Shown here one piece after another: positions 37,919 to 50,115 of a stretch of DNA of 64,000 bases. The notes beneath the pieces are model-generated. The model worked only from the letters and a program-made list of their open reading frames with translations. It was not told the origin of the DNA and ran no database searches. Location: the NCBI RefSeq assembly GCF_042242105.1, contig NC_092026.1:23512191-23576190 (forward strand), written 5' to 3'. Each line of letters opens with the position of its first letter. The first letter of the stretch is position 1. The translations under genes and the position numbers were made by a program. Origin of the DNA: Pempheris klunzingeri (lineage: Eukaryota; Chordata; Actinopteri; Acropomatiformes; Pempheridae).

Positions 37919-39410
37919 TTGCTCCAGAACAAATGCAGCATCGTGTTTTCCAAATGGTAAGGTAATGCTTCTGTTCTAATCAGCGGTAGCACTGAGCTGT
38001 ACACGTCACAAAGAAGAGGCCGTCCTATTGGACAGGAGCTGAGCTGCATCACGGCTGGTGCCTAAGCAGCTTCCCACCTGCTGACACTACGGTTCCAACA
38101 TGGTCACATGGACCTCTGACGCCCAGCGCTGGTGTATTTATACAGCGATGAACTATTTGTGAACAGGAGTTTTATCATGGAAAACTAAATACATACACAT
38201 ATTCATGTCACATGTCACATGTCACACATGGGAGTCTTTACTGCCACATGTTGTGCTTCTCTGTGACTGACAGAAACAAAGGACAAAATCCTCTAAAGTC
38301 ACATGCTGTCTGTCCAACACTCAGCAGACACAAACACCTGGACAGCCACAACATGCTTTGTAAGGTGGGGTACGTTTGGAGGTGGCACTGCCATAGGATT
38401 TAAAACTCAAACAGATGTTTCTATCAACACAGTAAAAATGAAAAAGTAGAGAAAAGGTGTAATTCTACGGCAACAAACAAAACTCAGGAGTCTTGCTTAT
38501 GTTATTCTCAGTTATAATAACTCTGTAGTAATGTTTATTCTACCATTAGTAAAAGGAATGTTACATCTGATCCCTTAGGTGTACAGTGGGACCAGTATAA
38601 CCTGAGAGGGTGACTTCTGTATTTGACTTTGCTGATGTGCAAACGTTTGCTGCTGCACCTCCTCCACAAACCCAGCCTCCTCCTAATGGACAATATTTGT
38701 GCATTATTGATTGAACACAAACCTAATTTTTCTGTATGTTTGTTCAAATGGGTATCACTTCCCCAACATTCTTTGCGAGCTTCCTCAAACAGCAGAGCTT
38801 CGTCCACCAAATGTAACTTTGCTATAAATGGTCATTACCGTCCGTGTGACCACAGTGATGTAAATGTAGCTGCACTGAAATTCAATCTGTCTTGACAGCC
38901 AGTGAGTTCTCTTTGCAGAGATTTCAAACTTCCGTCTTTGGTGAGACAGTGTTGAATCAGCCAGTAAAGCTCTGAAGATGATCATGTCCAGTGTGAACCT
39001 TTCTCATTAAACCACAGCTCTGAAACAGCCTTCCGGAAACAGGGCATCAATTAGCACCATCAGCCTCGCCTTTCTTTTTTTTCCTGAACCACTTGCTTTT
39101 GTGTCCTTTTGCTCTCAGGTCTGTTTCTTTCCTTTCTCCTTAAACCATACGGTCATGCCCACCAGATTAATCAGGCTCACAGCTGCTAATTTCTGTGGCT
39201 AAACAGTTTTCATCAGATGGAGTACTGCCAACCCATTCATCACACATACAAAAGAAACAGTGTGGCTCTACGACAGGACGCAGAAGCCCCACTGACCTCC
39301 ACCTGCTCTTCATGAAGACACTGAACATTAGCACTAGAAACTATGACTATGTCTGTATTTCCCTGAGAGAGTGGGCTGGGTCAGAGCATTAAATGCCATT
39401 TACTATAGGT

Positions 39411-39482
39411 CTCCTCTCCTCTCCTCTCCTCTCCTCTCCTCTCCTCTCCTCTCCTCTCCTCTCCTCTCCTCTCCTCTCCTCC
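39411..39482. repeat. (CTCCT)14 pentanucleotide array
   Basis: Fourteen perfect CTCCT units, 72 bases, purely pyrimidine on the plus strand and purine on the minus (transcribed-sense) strand. It lies about 2.8 kb downstream of the T1 exon in the kcnb2 intron. Such long homopurine/homopyrimidine tracts can adopt triplex (H-DNA) structures. Confidence 0.95.
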
Positions 39483-40243
39483 TTTCTGTATTCCATTCAG
39501 TGGTGAGTATTTACCATCAGCAGTGTTTCCAGCTGTATTAGACAAATGTGTACTGCTGTCACATCATTTGTAACAGACTAATGCTCTGCTTGGACTGTGT
39601 TTTTAGGAGCCGTCTGTTTACTGTCTGCCTGCTCTGCAGCAGATAATAAAAGTGGCACAGAGAGCTCACTGTGGTAAACAAAGTGTCAGAGGATTTCTAA
39701 GCATGCAGTGTCTACTGCTACGTAAAGATTGGAGAAACTAATTATTTTACAGACATTTTGCAGCATGTAGTACGTGCTGCAGACACACAGACACTCACAC
39801 AAGGCTTACAGCAGTCAGAATCTATATATACTTATCTATACTGAAAACAAATCATCAAAAACCTTGGACCTATCCCAAAGATGAAAACTAAACTCAACAG
39901 ACATAACATTAAACATTGTGCATTTCTTTTTGCAGGATAATATGAAATGTGTGGATTCTGGAGAAGCACTCACACACTAACACACCACAAACACAATTAA
40001 AGCCAGGCATGTGATTAAAGCCAGCTTTAATTGTGTGAGTGGCAATAAAACATCTTATTTATCATCAGCTGCATCTTCACTTGAAACCTTTTCATCTCAC
40101 ACCAAACAAGTTCAGGAATAAATTGTGGTGCAATAAGAATCTAATTTATAAAGATAAAGAGAAAAGAGATCAGTTCATGCATCAGACTTTGATCCTCTGA
40201 TAGATGCAAGAGTAGTTCTAACAGTTGTGGGTGTCTACTAAGT

Positions 40244-40685
40244 CAGTGGGTCCAACCTGGGAGAGCTGCAAACAGAGTAGAGTAGAGGCCACTAGATGGT
40301 TAACGGGATAAATAAGACATTTCTCTATTGTTTTCTATTTTCTTGTCAAAAATGTGAAATGCTTACTGTACTAAACTGTTGCCCATAAAGTTGGAATCAA
40401 ATGTTTTTTTTACCTCTTCTCATGAAATGATTGTGACAATGTGATTTATTCTTGATAAATAAAGTTTATATCTTCTCAACTTTATTGATCAAACTCTTCC
40501 AAACATATCACAGTGAAACTTAAACCACAATTATCCTTTGCAAACTGTGGATTCAGGCTTTAACTAAATTGGGGGTATTGAACAATTATTCCAACTCTAT
40601 GGGCAGCAGTGTATTAAGGCCATCACCTGTGATTAAAGTCACTTCATATTTAGGGGTCACACGCCCAAAATGTTGGGGATCACTG
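40244..40685. mobile_element. hAT-like MITE, 442 bp, with 8-bp target-site duplication
   Basis: The left end is CAGTGGGTCCAACCTGG. The right end, read inward on the minus strand, is CAGTGATCCCCAACATTTTG, an imperfect terminal inverted repeat. The flanks are TACTAAGT (40236-40243) and TACTAACT (40686-40693), matching at 7 of 8 positions. An 8-bp duplication is the hallmark of the hAT superfamily. No coding potential is seen inside. Confidence 0.75.
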
Positions 40686-42290
40686 TACTAACTAAAAGCT
40701 GTGGATCGTCTGGAGTGACAGAGTTGTGAGTCCAACACGCTAAAGTCCAGTCATCTCCACTGTATTAAGTTGCGTGTAGACAATTTTGATGGATGATCTA
40801 CGTTCCCACCAGTGGGGAGAACAGGAAAGTCCAAACATGCCAGAATGCAGGAGAATGTGCAGCAGTAATCCTCCCTCTCCTCCTCCTTTACAGGTGAAAG
40901 GAGATTACAGTCCTGACAGCTCTATCTAGCCTCTGATGTTTCTACGTGGGTCTGCTGCTGATGGCAGCAGGCAGAGCAGAGCAGGAGGACACAGACTGAG
41001 AACTGCATTGTGGGCTGAACCCACAAAAATCAACAAAAACTTGTTTATTAGTGGGAAACTCTGAAAGTACGTGTTGTATTGGAATTCTGACATGAAATGA
41101 ATTCAGTCACATGTTATCTTGCTACTGTGTTTCATTTTCCCTCAAATGACAATAATGAATTACTTACATAGTTTTACTTTATCAAAGTAGAGATGAGTTT
41201 TATGCAAAATGCATTTAAGATATCAAAAGTAAAAGTGGTCATTATGCAGGAGGGACCCTTTCACATCATTATTAGTTCATATGGTAGTAATAGTTTTAAC
41301 TACATAATGCTGTTTCATCTATAATGCATCATATATCACACAGTCTTCATATGTTTTGATGATTTTACCTGCAGAGTAAAGTACTCACATGAAATAACAT
41401 GCATAAGTACTGTACATGAGTACAAGTGTCACTTTTAGGACACACACACCTCAGATTGGCTCAGTTTCACACACATCACACCCACGTCACACATCATTTT
41501 ATCCAATATTTGAACAACTTGTTGATTGAAGGATTTTCATTATGCGTGTGTGTCCAACTGTTGTCCACCTACTAGGATCTAACATGCCACGCTGCTCTGT
41601 TACATCACACAGAAATAACTGTCCCTTCGTTAAAAAGATGAAAAAATGCTTTAACTCTTATGCATCAAAGTAGGAGCAAATGCAAGGTGTAAGTGAACTA
41701 CTCTGAGAAGCTGGAGCCACTTCCCTGCTCTCACAGACCTTGTTCCTATGACCTCAGATCTGTCAGTATGTGAAGAAGTCTCTAACAGGAGGCAGGGTGA
41801 CCATGTACAGTAATCACAGCTGTTGTTAGAGCTGGTGAGATGGAACATGACTCTTTAAGTCACTTTTAGTTCAAAAATACTGGATCTTACATTTCCCATG
41901 ATGCAATAATAGCATCTCCTCATTACCTGGGGAAAAACACGTCTTTTAAACTCCACACCTCCATTTTCTAATGATCGCTGTCTCTCAGCCCAAGGTAACA
42001 TAACCCTGATGGCATCACTATGACATCATCAGGATTATTTTCTCCCCAGAGGACATGATGATTAAACTGATCTTCATTTGTAAATGTGGTGGACTGTCCC
42101 AGCACAAGGAACTCATCTCAGTGTGAACTTATCATACCACAGTGCTATGAACCAGAAGATCCTCTGAACCTTGCCTGGGCCATGTGCATTTTCTCATCTC
42201 ACACCAAAGGACAATAGAATGGGACTGTATTTTAGAGTGGAATTTCCCTTTACCAGCATGTTTATAGAGTGTGTGCATTGCTGTTGTTAC

Positions 42291-42875
42291 CTTTGCAGCC
42301 ACAGAGGAGCTGGGTTTCTCTAGCAGATCCCAGAGCTTCTGTCTCTTGTCCGGACAGCAACCTTGGTCCTCCTCCTCCCCGTCCTTCTCCCTCAGCGTCT
42401 CCGCCTCCCTCCTCAGCTCCTCATTCATCTGCTCCTTCTTCTGGTGGTACCGCGCCTGGCAGCACGACTCCAGGTAGATCTCGTCGATTCCCCAGTAGTC
42501 CAGCTCTTGGCCGAAAGACAGGGCACACATCTCCTCCATCATGTGGAGCTTCCCCGTTCTGTAGAAGTTGAGGATGGAGGAGAAGGCCACCGGGTGCCGG
42601 TCGAAGAAGTATTCATTCTCTGTGAGGCTGTAGTCATCGCAGATCTCCAACAGGGACTCGTGGGTGTTGCAGTCTCGTAGCCGTCCCAGGCGGGTCCTGG
42701 GTAGCCGGTCCAGTGTTCTCCACAGGACTTCATGTGTGAGACCTCCGACATTGAGCCTGACCCTCCGAGAGCGGGCTTTGATGCGGATGATGTCAATGGG
42801 CTCAGGGGGGAGCACAGGGGGTGCAGCCGGCCGGGGGGTGATTTTGGGTGTGCTGAAGTTCATTCTGTCTGTCAT
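42291..42875 (-). CDS. kcnb2: Kv2-type potassium channel, exon 1: N-terminus and T1 domain
   Basis: Encodes residues 1-195. The donor is AAG/GTAACA at 42291/42290, phase 0, and joins the exon at 26115. The T1 tetramerisation domain (about 37-145) starts at RRVRLNVGG and includes [16 protein letters not shown]. The inter-subunit zinc motif of non-Shaker channels is intact as His111-x5-Cys117-x20-Cys138-Cys139. The linker keeps [16 protein letters not shown] before S1, nearly identical to Kv2.2. The start is the first in-frame ATG (42875). A second Met, at residue 5, is an alternative. The N-terminal 30 residues, rich in proline, differ from mammalian Kv2. Confidence 0.93.
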
Positions 42876-42976
42876 GTTTGCTCTATGTGTGCAGCTGTCC
42901 TACTGTGAGGGTCGGTCACCTCAAACAGAGGCTGTGATGGTGCGTGAGTGTCTGGAGCTCGTGAGGCTCAATGAGA

Positions 42977-42999
42977 TGGTGGTGGTGGTGGTGGTGGTC
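42977..42999. repeat. (GGT)7 trinucleotide run
   Basis: A GGT run about 100 bases upstream of the channel start codon, so probably within its 5' UTR, where it reads ACC on the sense strand. Confidence 0.85.
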
Positions 43000-44799
43000 G
43001 GAAGGGGAAGGTGGCCCAGGCCCACCAAGCTCACCGTAATGTGTTCAGAGCACTTAACTTCTGCTTAGATCCATGGCTGGAAAAGAGAGACACCACACAT
43101 TGTCAAAGTAAGTTCAACTGTAGAAACCTCCTCAATGATGTCATCAGTGGCCTTAAGATGAACTACTATAAAACAAGTTCTACAGCTGCAGTAAATAAAA
43201 CAGAACTGAAGGAAACTTCAACCTGAGAAGCTGGGGATCACACCATCGGCCCTATAATAAGTGATCAGTGTGCCGGTGCACAGTAGGAATTAGTAACACA
43301 TGAGCACCAAACTGAAGTAATGAAGGTCCCTCTACAGGACAGGTCCTCAAGGTCAGAGAATAAAGCAGGGCCCACTGTACGGCTCTGATCAGGTCATGTT
43401 GTTATTCAGAGGTGTGTATTCCCCAACAAATCTTAGAAATTATCTTAAATCTTCATAAATTAGCACAAACACACACTTTCAAGGACATCCAAACCTGCGA
43501 CAAGTCCTACAATCCTAATGTCTTGTTTTCTATACTGCAGCAGTGCACGCAGAGAGAGAGGGAAGAAGAAGGGGTCAGTAGGGGCCACCCCCGTTCTGCC
43601 CTGGTGCCCCCTTGCTAGTTAATCTAGTCATGCCCTCTGAAAGCTTAAAAGGGGGCAGAGCTAAGGGGGTGTCTCCTAATCTACTAATACACTGAAATAA
43701 CACTGTGAGCGTCATGAGCACACAGGCTGTGTGTTCTTCATGTTCCACTTTACAGTCACATTATTCAGACGGACATGCACTACGTCACTCAGTGTGTCAT
43801 TTCTATATACTTACAAACTGTTTTTACAATTTACTGCAGTTTACAAGCTGCCAGACAGTAAATTGTTGCGGTTCAATGAGTAGCACCACATCCAAAGTAT
43901 CTCGGCAGTAGAACCGTGGAGCTCACATTATTGGAGATGTTATACACTGTGTGGATCTGGTCGCCATATTAAACCCTGGAGACTCATTGCGACCCAGGAA
44001 ACCTCGGCCATTTTAATTACATCCAATTAAATCCCTGAACAATACACCTGCATGTGTTTCATCAGGTTTCTATATGTATTGAATGAAGACCAATTCAGAT
44101 CCAGTGTCAATCAATATTTCTTTCTCTCGGCCGTTGGCTTACGCTGCCATTAGAAGTCCTCTGACTGCAGGACCTTTATCTGATTGTGTAATGGAGTTCC
44201 ACAAATCCCAGTAGCAGCATTAAGGTCCGTCTCCTCTGGCTCAAGTCTGCCTTAGTTAATTATAGTCTGTCTATCTTCTCCTGGGACACTCTTGGGACAC
44301 GCAGCTACGTCAGGAACCAAGCTGCTACGTCACTACTAGAGAATCTGTCTTAACCAGCATGTCCAGTCCAAAAGAAGTTCTGATTCAGTTTTGAGCACTG
44401 ACCAGAAACACTTGGATTAAAAACAAGTTTACAGATTTCGTCTTGGGTTTAAGAACACAGGGTTCACATGACTGTCATTAATAGTTCAGTAATGTATTCA
44501 TAGCTGATAGCTTTCCTTCTTTCCACTTTCTTTATCACACCAGACTAAAAGCCCTGCAGAGGCTGGACCCTGGACACATGAGTCCACAGTGAGAGCGTCC
44601 ACTTCGTTGTCAAGAGATTAAGGAGCCTCAGGCTTAACCTGTAATTACGCACCTGAGTCACAGAGTTTTAAAAGTACAAGGTGAAAGGAAAGTGGATGGA
44701 AAGTCTATGTGGATCAGCACAAAGGGCTGTTCAGTAACGCCATCAAAAGTTTACCACAGTTATTCACTCTCTCAAACACACCGACAGCTGCTCAGCCAA

Positions 44800-45062
44800 A
44801 CAATGTCCGTGGAGCCCACCTCCGTACAAACTGTTGATATTCCGGGAAAGCCGAACTGTTGCCCTTCCAGGAGGTCCCACCATAGCACCACGTTAGTTAT
44901 CTCAGCTGATCCGCCTCCCCTCCTGGTCCGTGAAGCCTCCCGGGAGCACCGACACCGCTGGACATCCACATTTTGGCGACTAACACAATCAGCGCAGGAG
45001 AGGAAACGTCCGGGGAAGTGTGTGTGCAGCCCTGCGCGCCATCAGCAAACACACACGGCAGG

Positions 45063-45101
<39 letters not shown>

Positions 45102-45560
45102 GTGTGAGGTGGCCCGGAGAGCTACCCCCTCCCCCCACCCCCAGAGAGAGAGAGAGAGGTAATTGGATTGAGGCTCTCAGCACCAAGGACAGCTCCAGAT
45201 CAACAGCTTGTTTCCTCCTGAGCTGCTGCTCATGCTCACACTGCTCAGCATCACAGCACCGCTCACACCTCAGCCTCCTGGGGGGGGGCACACTGGATGT
45301 GATCAGGACGGGGTGCACCCATCAGCACCCACAGGCTGTCCTGTGCTCGGGCAGTGTTGTGCTTGCTGTCACACACAGAACAGATCCAGCTGGGACAGGC
45401 TGGTCCGGGTCCGCTGCAGCTCCCCGGTCCCTGTCTCCTCCCCCCATCGCACCAGGCTCCGCCCCCCCCACATGGAAGCGGCCACATTATACCCTGAACG
45501 GACCCCCCCACACACACACACACACCCCCACTGACAGCTCGCAGCAGTGTGCTTGTGTTC
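44800..45560 (-). promoter_or_regulatory. GC-rich putative promoter/5' region of the Kv2 gene
   Basis: A GC-rich stretch about 1.9-2.7 kb upstream of the channel start codon, containing GA tracts (45062-45101) and C-rich runs. Position and composition suggest the promoter or a non-coding first exon. No core motif decides this. Several open frames across it lack any recognisable domain. Confidence 0.35.
45062..45101. repeat. (GA)n tract
   Basis: GA dinucleotide run with one GGG interruption in the GC-rich region upstream of the channel gene. GA tracts of this kind are purine-only on one strand. Confidence 0.9.
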
Positions 45561-46587
45561 ATGAAGGGTTTCACCTCTGCAGTTTAAATACCGGGTCAGA
45601 CACGTGACGACACAGCAGCTGTGAGACCATCTAGCCCCCCCCCACATCGTGATCACGTGATCACTCTGTTTATGTACTACATGGGAAACATTCATGATGA
45701 CACAACATGATGTCACTGTAGAAGACAAGCACAGCAGGACTGTGCTGCTCCACCTTAACCAGCTGGAGGAGGCTTCATGCACACTAGTGTCCTGGTTCTG
45801 GTCACATCGTGGAGCATCCTGACTATCTTCTGTGCAGGCACATGACATTTTGTGGTATGACCTCACCCTGGCTTTGAGGAGTGCTCCAATAGATGGATGA
45901 TCAGAGACCTGACCTGTGTAAACAGGGATATGAATAACCAGGTGCCCAGGGGTGATGTATCATGATTTAGAACTGCTGGGGTTTTGTCTGGTAAAACATG
46001 AGAACGTGTCAGTCTTAAGTGACCTCATGACCGAAGTGCACTTGAACACCTTCATAGTTGACCACCTGGTGGTCCCTGGGAGCCACAGGTACCAGTTAGC
46101 TCATGGCTTTAGTGCTTGAACTGTTCTGGCAGGGCAGCACAGAACACCGCCATGTTTAATGAAGGCATGTGGACATGCTGTAGTTACATCAAGTGTCAGC
46201 AGGTGGCTCCTCTTCCTCCCTGAGAGCAGGAGGAAAGCAAACAGTGTGAGGCAGAGCTCCGTCTCACAGCTGACCTCCTCTCTAACAGTCATCGCTGATT
46301 CAGATTTGTGCATTTTGCAACCCTCCATAATAATACATGACTTTGTTAAAGCATAATTCAAAATCTACCACAAGGGTGCTGTTTCTGGCAGGAGGGAGGT
46401 CATGGCAGTGGATTTAAACCTGCCAACTTGAATTGGATGGTAATATTTACAGCTCGTGTAGGAGCTACCTGACCTGAAGATGGTTAGGGCATGTGTTTGC
46501 TTCATGAGGCTGCAGGTGACTGCAGACCATCTTTGTACTCTGTGGGCCAACTTTGAGTTTATTTTGAGTAGTAAAGGACTTTTTTTT

Positions 46588-46985
46588 ACAGCTGTGGCTC
46601 AGCGGTAGAGTGGCGTCTTTTTATTATTCACAGGTCAGCCGGAGGGTTCAGTCGGTCTCAGAAGCGCCTTTAAATCAGGTTCACAGGTGGAATAATACAA
46701 TGCAGTACAACGCTGGGGTTCAGGCAGCGTTGGGCTCCTGACAGACCTTGGGGGGAGGTTCTGGCCAGAGGAGCCCCGAGCTGGGTTTTCCAACAGATTT
46801 TAAAGGTCCTGACAGAGATTAGTCGAAGTGTCCTTGGGTAAGACACTGAACCCCAACTAGCTCCTGAAGCAGCTTCAGAGTGACTGTGTGTGAGAACAGT
46901 GTCCTCTGGGTGAAGGATGTGAAGGATGTGTGAATGAGGATGGGAGGTAAAAGAGCTCTGAGTGGTTGATACAGACCATTTACTT
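46588..46985 (+). mobile_element. tRNA-derived SINE copy, interrupted
   Basis: The head GCTGTGGCTCAGCGGTAGAG (A-box) lies at about 46592-46611. The body AGTGTCCTTGGGTAAGACAC to TGAACCCCAACTAG lies at about 46827-46860. It ends in AGAGCTCTGAGTGGTTGA and ACAGACCATTTAC near 46982. About 160 bases of unrelated sequence separate head from body. Same family as 455-640 and 1278-1492. Confidence 0.7.
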
Positions 46986-47015
46986 CACCACACTTGTTCT
47001 ACTCCCATAAGCACT

Positions 47016-47100
47016 CAGCCTTCATTCATTCATTACCTACACCCCTTATCCCCAGAGGGCCACGGGGGGGATCCACCTTGGACCTGTCGCCAGTCAGTCA
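47016..47100 (+). repeat. Dispersed fish repeat, short fragment (copy C)
   Basis: TTCATTACCTACACCCCTTA followed by CACGGGGGGGATCCACCTTG and CTGTCGCCAGTCAGTC resembles the left part of the repeat at 60975-61330. It stops before the GGGAGGAAGC part. Confidence 0.45.
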
Positions 47101-47390
47101 AAGAACTTGTGTAGCAAGTGTGTAGCTGTGTAACAATATAAAAACCGTGGAGGCTGTCCCTCCCCAGTCTTCATCAGTCATGATAATGACACATTTCATT
47201 AAGGAACAAAGGGGATGTTGCTGCCCCCCCCCCCCCCCAGTCTCAATTCAGACTAAGTGGAAGGATATTCACGGTGCCAAGCTGGAGCTACTGGAGCTCA
47301 GAATGGAAGTGGACTGAAAACATACTAATGAGATGTGATCCTCATTCTCCACTTTATTAGAGGATAGACAGTAGAGATCTGGCAGACAGG

Positions 47391-47391
47391 T

Positions 47392-47442
<51 letters not shown>

Positions 47443-47443
47443 C

Positions 47444-47474
<31 letters not shown>

Positions 47475-47480
47475 GAGACA
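47391..47480. repeat. (GA)n tract with CAGA interruptions
   Basis: About 90 bases of GAGA with a few C interruptions, in the region between the channel gene and dnajb6. Open frames across it are Arg-Glu or Leu-Ser repeats and not genes. Confidence 0.9.
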
Positions 47481-50115
47481 GTGGTAAAGGTGGGCTGGTG
47501 TGTGCCCAGGTTGCTTCACTGAAACTTTCTTGGAGACAGACACTGGTCCAGTCATTGCTGCAGGTACTACAACACCACACTCTTGCTGGTTCACATTCAT
47601 CAGAGGAGGGGGCTCTGGGTGGATCTCCCGTTGGGTGGATCTCCCGTTATTCCTCAAAGCAATAACTGCACTCAGCAAGTGGAGGGACGAAAAAAAAAAA
47701 AGAACAGTGTGCTGAGGGGTGTGGTCTAATAACAGACTGACAATTTGCTCCGTACTATTTGAAAAAGGGTCTGACAGCAGAAATAGAAGGATGCTGAGAG
47801 CAGGGTAAAGCTTCAGGGCTCACTAGCACCACCTAGAGGATCTTAAATTGTCTGTAGGTCAGATGGGACATCTCCTGTCCTCAGCATGGTGTTGATGTCC
47901 CAGTGTCTCCTCTTCTCCAGAGAAGAGTCAAAATGGCATCCTAACCCTTCCCCTGCAGTGGGAGAGAGCTCTAGACACACAGGGAGGCTCACTGCACCTC
48001 AGGACTGTGTGCACTCGTCAGATCCTGCACTTTATTAAGATGATTGCGTTACATTTTTGTCTCTGACACTGAACGTCATCGTGGGATTCATTTGCATTGT
48101 GCAGATAGATTAGTGGGTCATGGAGGGAAAACAGAAGAGAGAATAGTTGGCCTTTCACTAGTTTTATCCTCCAGCAGTTACTATTCATAACTCCCAGCTG
48201 AAAAACTTTCCTCCCATGAATATGTAGAAATATAGAGTGTGCATGTAGAGTAAATCTGCAGCTAGTCAACACTCTCTTCCTCAGGAGGCTGAGGTTGTTT
48301 GAGGCAAACAGATTCTCACTGTTCAGGGTTCTCACAGCGTTTTAAGCACTTTTCAGGCAAAACATTTAGAGTTCCTTTATGTCCACAATCAGTGCATGTT
48401 GTCACGTCGTTTATTTCACCAGTTGTTCATATTAACTTTTATGGTATGTTTCGATCTGGTTCATTTAATGCTTGCAAATTTCCAGGGTGAGGGATCAACA
48501 GAGGACTCTAGCAGGGAATGGCTGGCAAGTGCCAACTCCCCGATCACGTGACCCATTTCCACTCTGCAGGTTTGTTTCTGTAGCTCCTCTCCAGTTATCA
48601 CAGAAAAGCCTGGCAGCCTGGCATGTTGCTCCAGTGATGGAATATCCACCTGTTCTCCAGTAGCAGGTGAGCAGGTACAGCAGTTAGCTAACTACCTTCA
48701 ATGTGCAGCATGCACGTCAAAGGTCAGAGGACGCACTCGCCCTCCTGACGCCACGTTTACACCAGACAGGAAGCAGGACCAAAAACCCTCCTTCATTTTG
48801 TCAGTCAAGCTAGCTCTGCTCCGTGTCTGGTGAGACGGCACGGTTTAATCTATTTCAAACATTAATATACTGCAGAAATGATACAATGACATAAATATGA
48901 TTTAAATATTAAAAGGTTTTTGGTTTCATTGAGTGGTTTTGTGGATGAAACACCAGAATATGTTGAAAATCAAGCACTTTTCAGGAGAATAGTAGTAGTA
49001 GTAGTAGTTCCAGCAGATTTTTATGGTTGCTTCCCATCAGTGCCACATGACCACTTGCTTTAGCATTTACATTTATAGTCTTACTTTTATTGCTCACTTT
49101 ATATTTATGTACTTAATTACTTATTCTTCCTATAATGGCTGATTTTATCATTGCTATTACCCGACCAGGCCCTGAGTGCTCAGTGTTGTGTTCCCCTACA
49201 CATCCTGGACAGACGAGAAGACGTCCTCATCCCTGTGGGTGTGAAACAGTGCTTGTCTCTTGATGCCACTGATCTAATTGTGAGCACTGGCACTCAAATC
49301 ATTATGCATTGTTTAGTTTATCGACCTCACTGCGAACTAACAGAGCAGAGACCAGCCACAATTTCAGCATCCTGAAAACAGGATGAAACTCAGATTTACT
49401 GGTTTACAAAGTACACAAAATGTCTTCCATATCCATATATCATTTATAGAATGCCTTCCATAATTTGTGCATCATAATGCAGCTTTAACATTAAGACTCA
49501 ACATCACAAGTGTACATGCATTATTAAATAAACAAAGAACACAGTATTAGAACATATAAAATTGCATAACTCATCCTACCAGCATTGTATCTTTTAATAA
49601 TAATAATAATAATAAAAAAACAAGAATGACTAAGAAGAGATTATACAAGCAGTAAACAGAGAGGGGGAAGATGCTTCAGTTAATCCTACCCACTTCTTCA
49701 AATCAAATTCAAACACTTGAAATGCTTTGTTTTCGGTACACAGTGTGCGCGCTCTCTGCACAGACGGACTGGGGGGGGGGGGGTAGAGTAGGCAGTACCG
49801 TGGTCCCAAACACTGAAACAATAACACCACCCTGAGCCAAAACATAACGACAGCTCCAATTCAGAAATACATTAACAAAATGCATAGAAAAGTCTACATC
49901 CAAATCCTCTTTGATTTGAATGGTAGGATAACAAATGAGTCAGCAGGGAGAGGACATGAGAGGAAATCAACACAACCTAATTATATACATCCAAACAACA
50001 GTAGAGCACTATTATTACATTGTTTTGTTGCTTTTTTCTCCTTCTGTGTCGAGCTCAAGTTTGTTGGTGTGTTTGTGCTGAGGTAACACTTCTCCAGCAG
50101 AGGACGCCTCCGTCT

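Larger units (their letters stand above)
26116..42290 (-). other. 16.2-kb intron of the Kv2 channel gene
   Basis: It separates the T1 exon from the membrane-domain exon, the same position as in vertebrate KCNB genes, where the intron is also very long. Inside are LINE fragments (27225-28475), hAT-like pieces (28858-28955, 40244-40685), a LINE-tail repeat (35750-35935) and several microsatellites. No other coding exon was recognised on either strand. Confidence 0.8.
42876..50115. other. Intergenic region between the Kv2 gene and dnajb6
   Basis: It contains the upstream region of the channel gene on the left and the dnajb6 3' flank on the right. No coding exon was recognised. It holds a GGT run (42977-42999), GA runs, a SINE copy, C and G homopolymers (47224-47238, 49771-49783), an AGT run near 48990-49008 and an AAT run near 49595-49614. 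A minus-strand ATTAAA near 49593-49598 is a possible dnajb6 polyadenylation signal. Confidence 0.6.

Noticed and set aside
42269..43068. Several plus-strand open frames opposite the Kv2 T1 exon
   Set aside because: Antisense shadows of a GC-rich conserved exon; the minus-strand product is a clear T1 domain.
45020..45607. 195-residue plus-strand open frame and overlapping frames
   Set aside because: They consist of Arg-Glu and Thr-His repeats from GA and CA tracts plus GC-rich sequence; no homology or splice structure.
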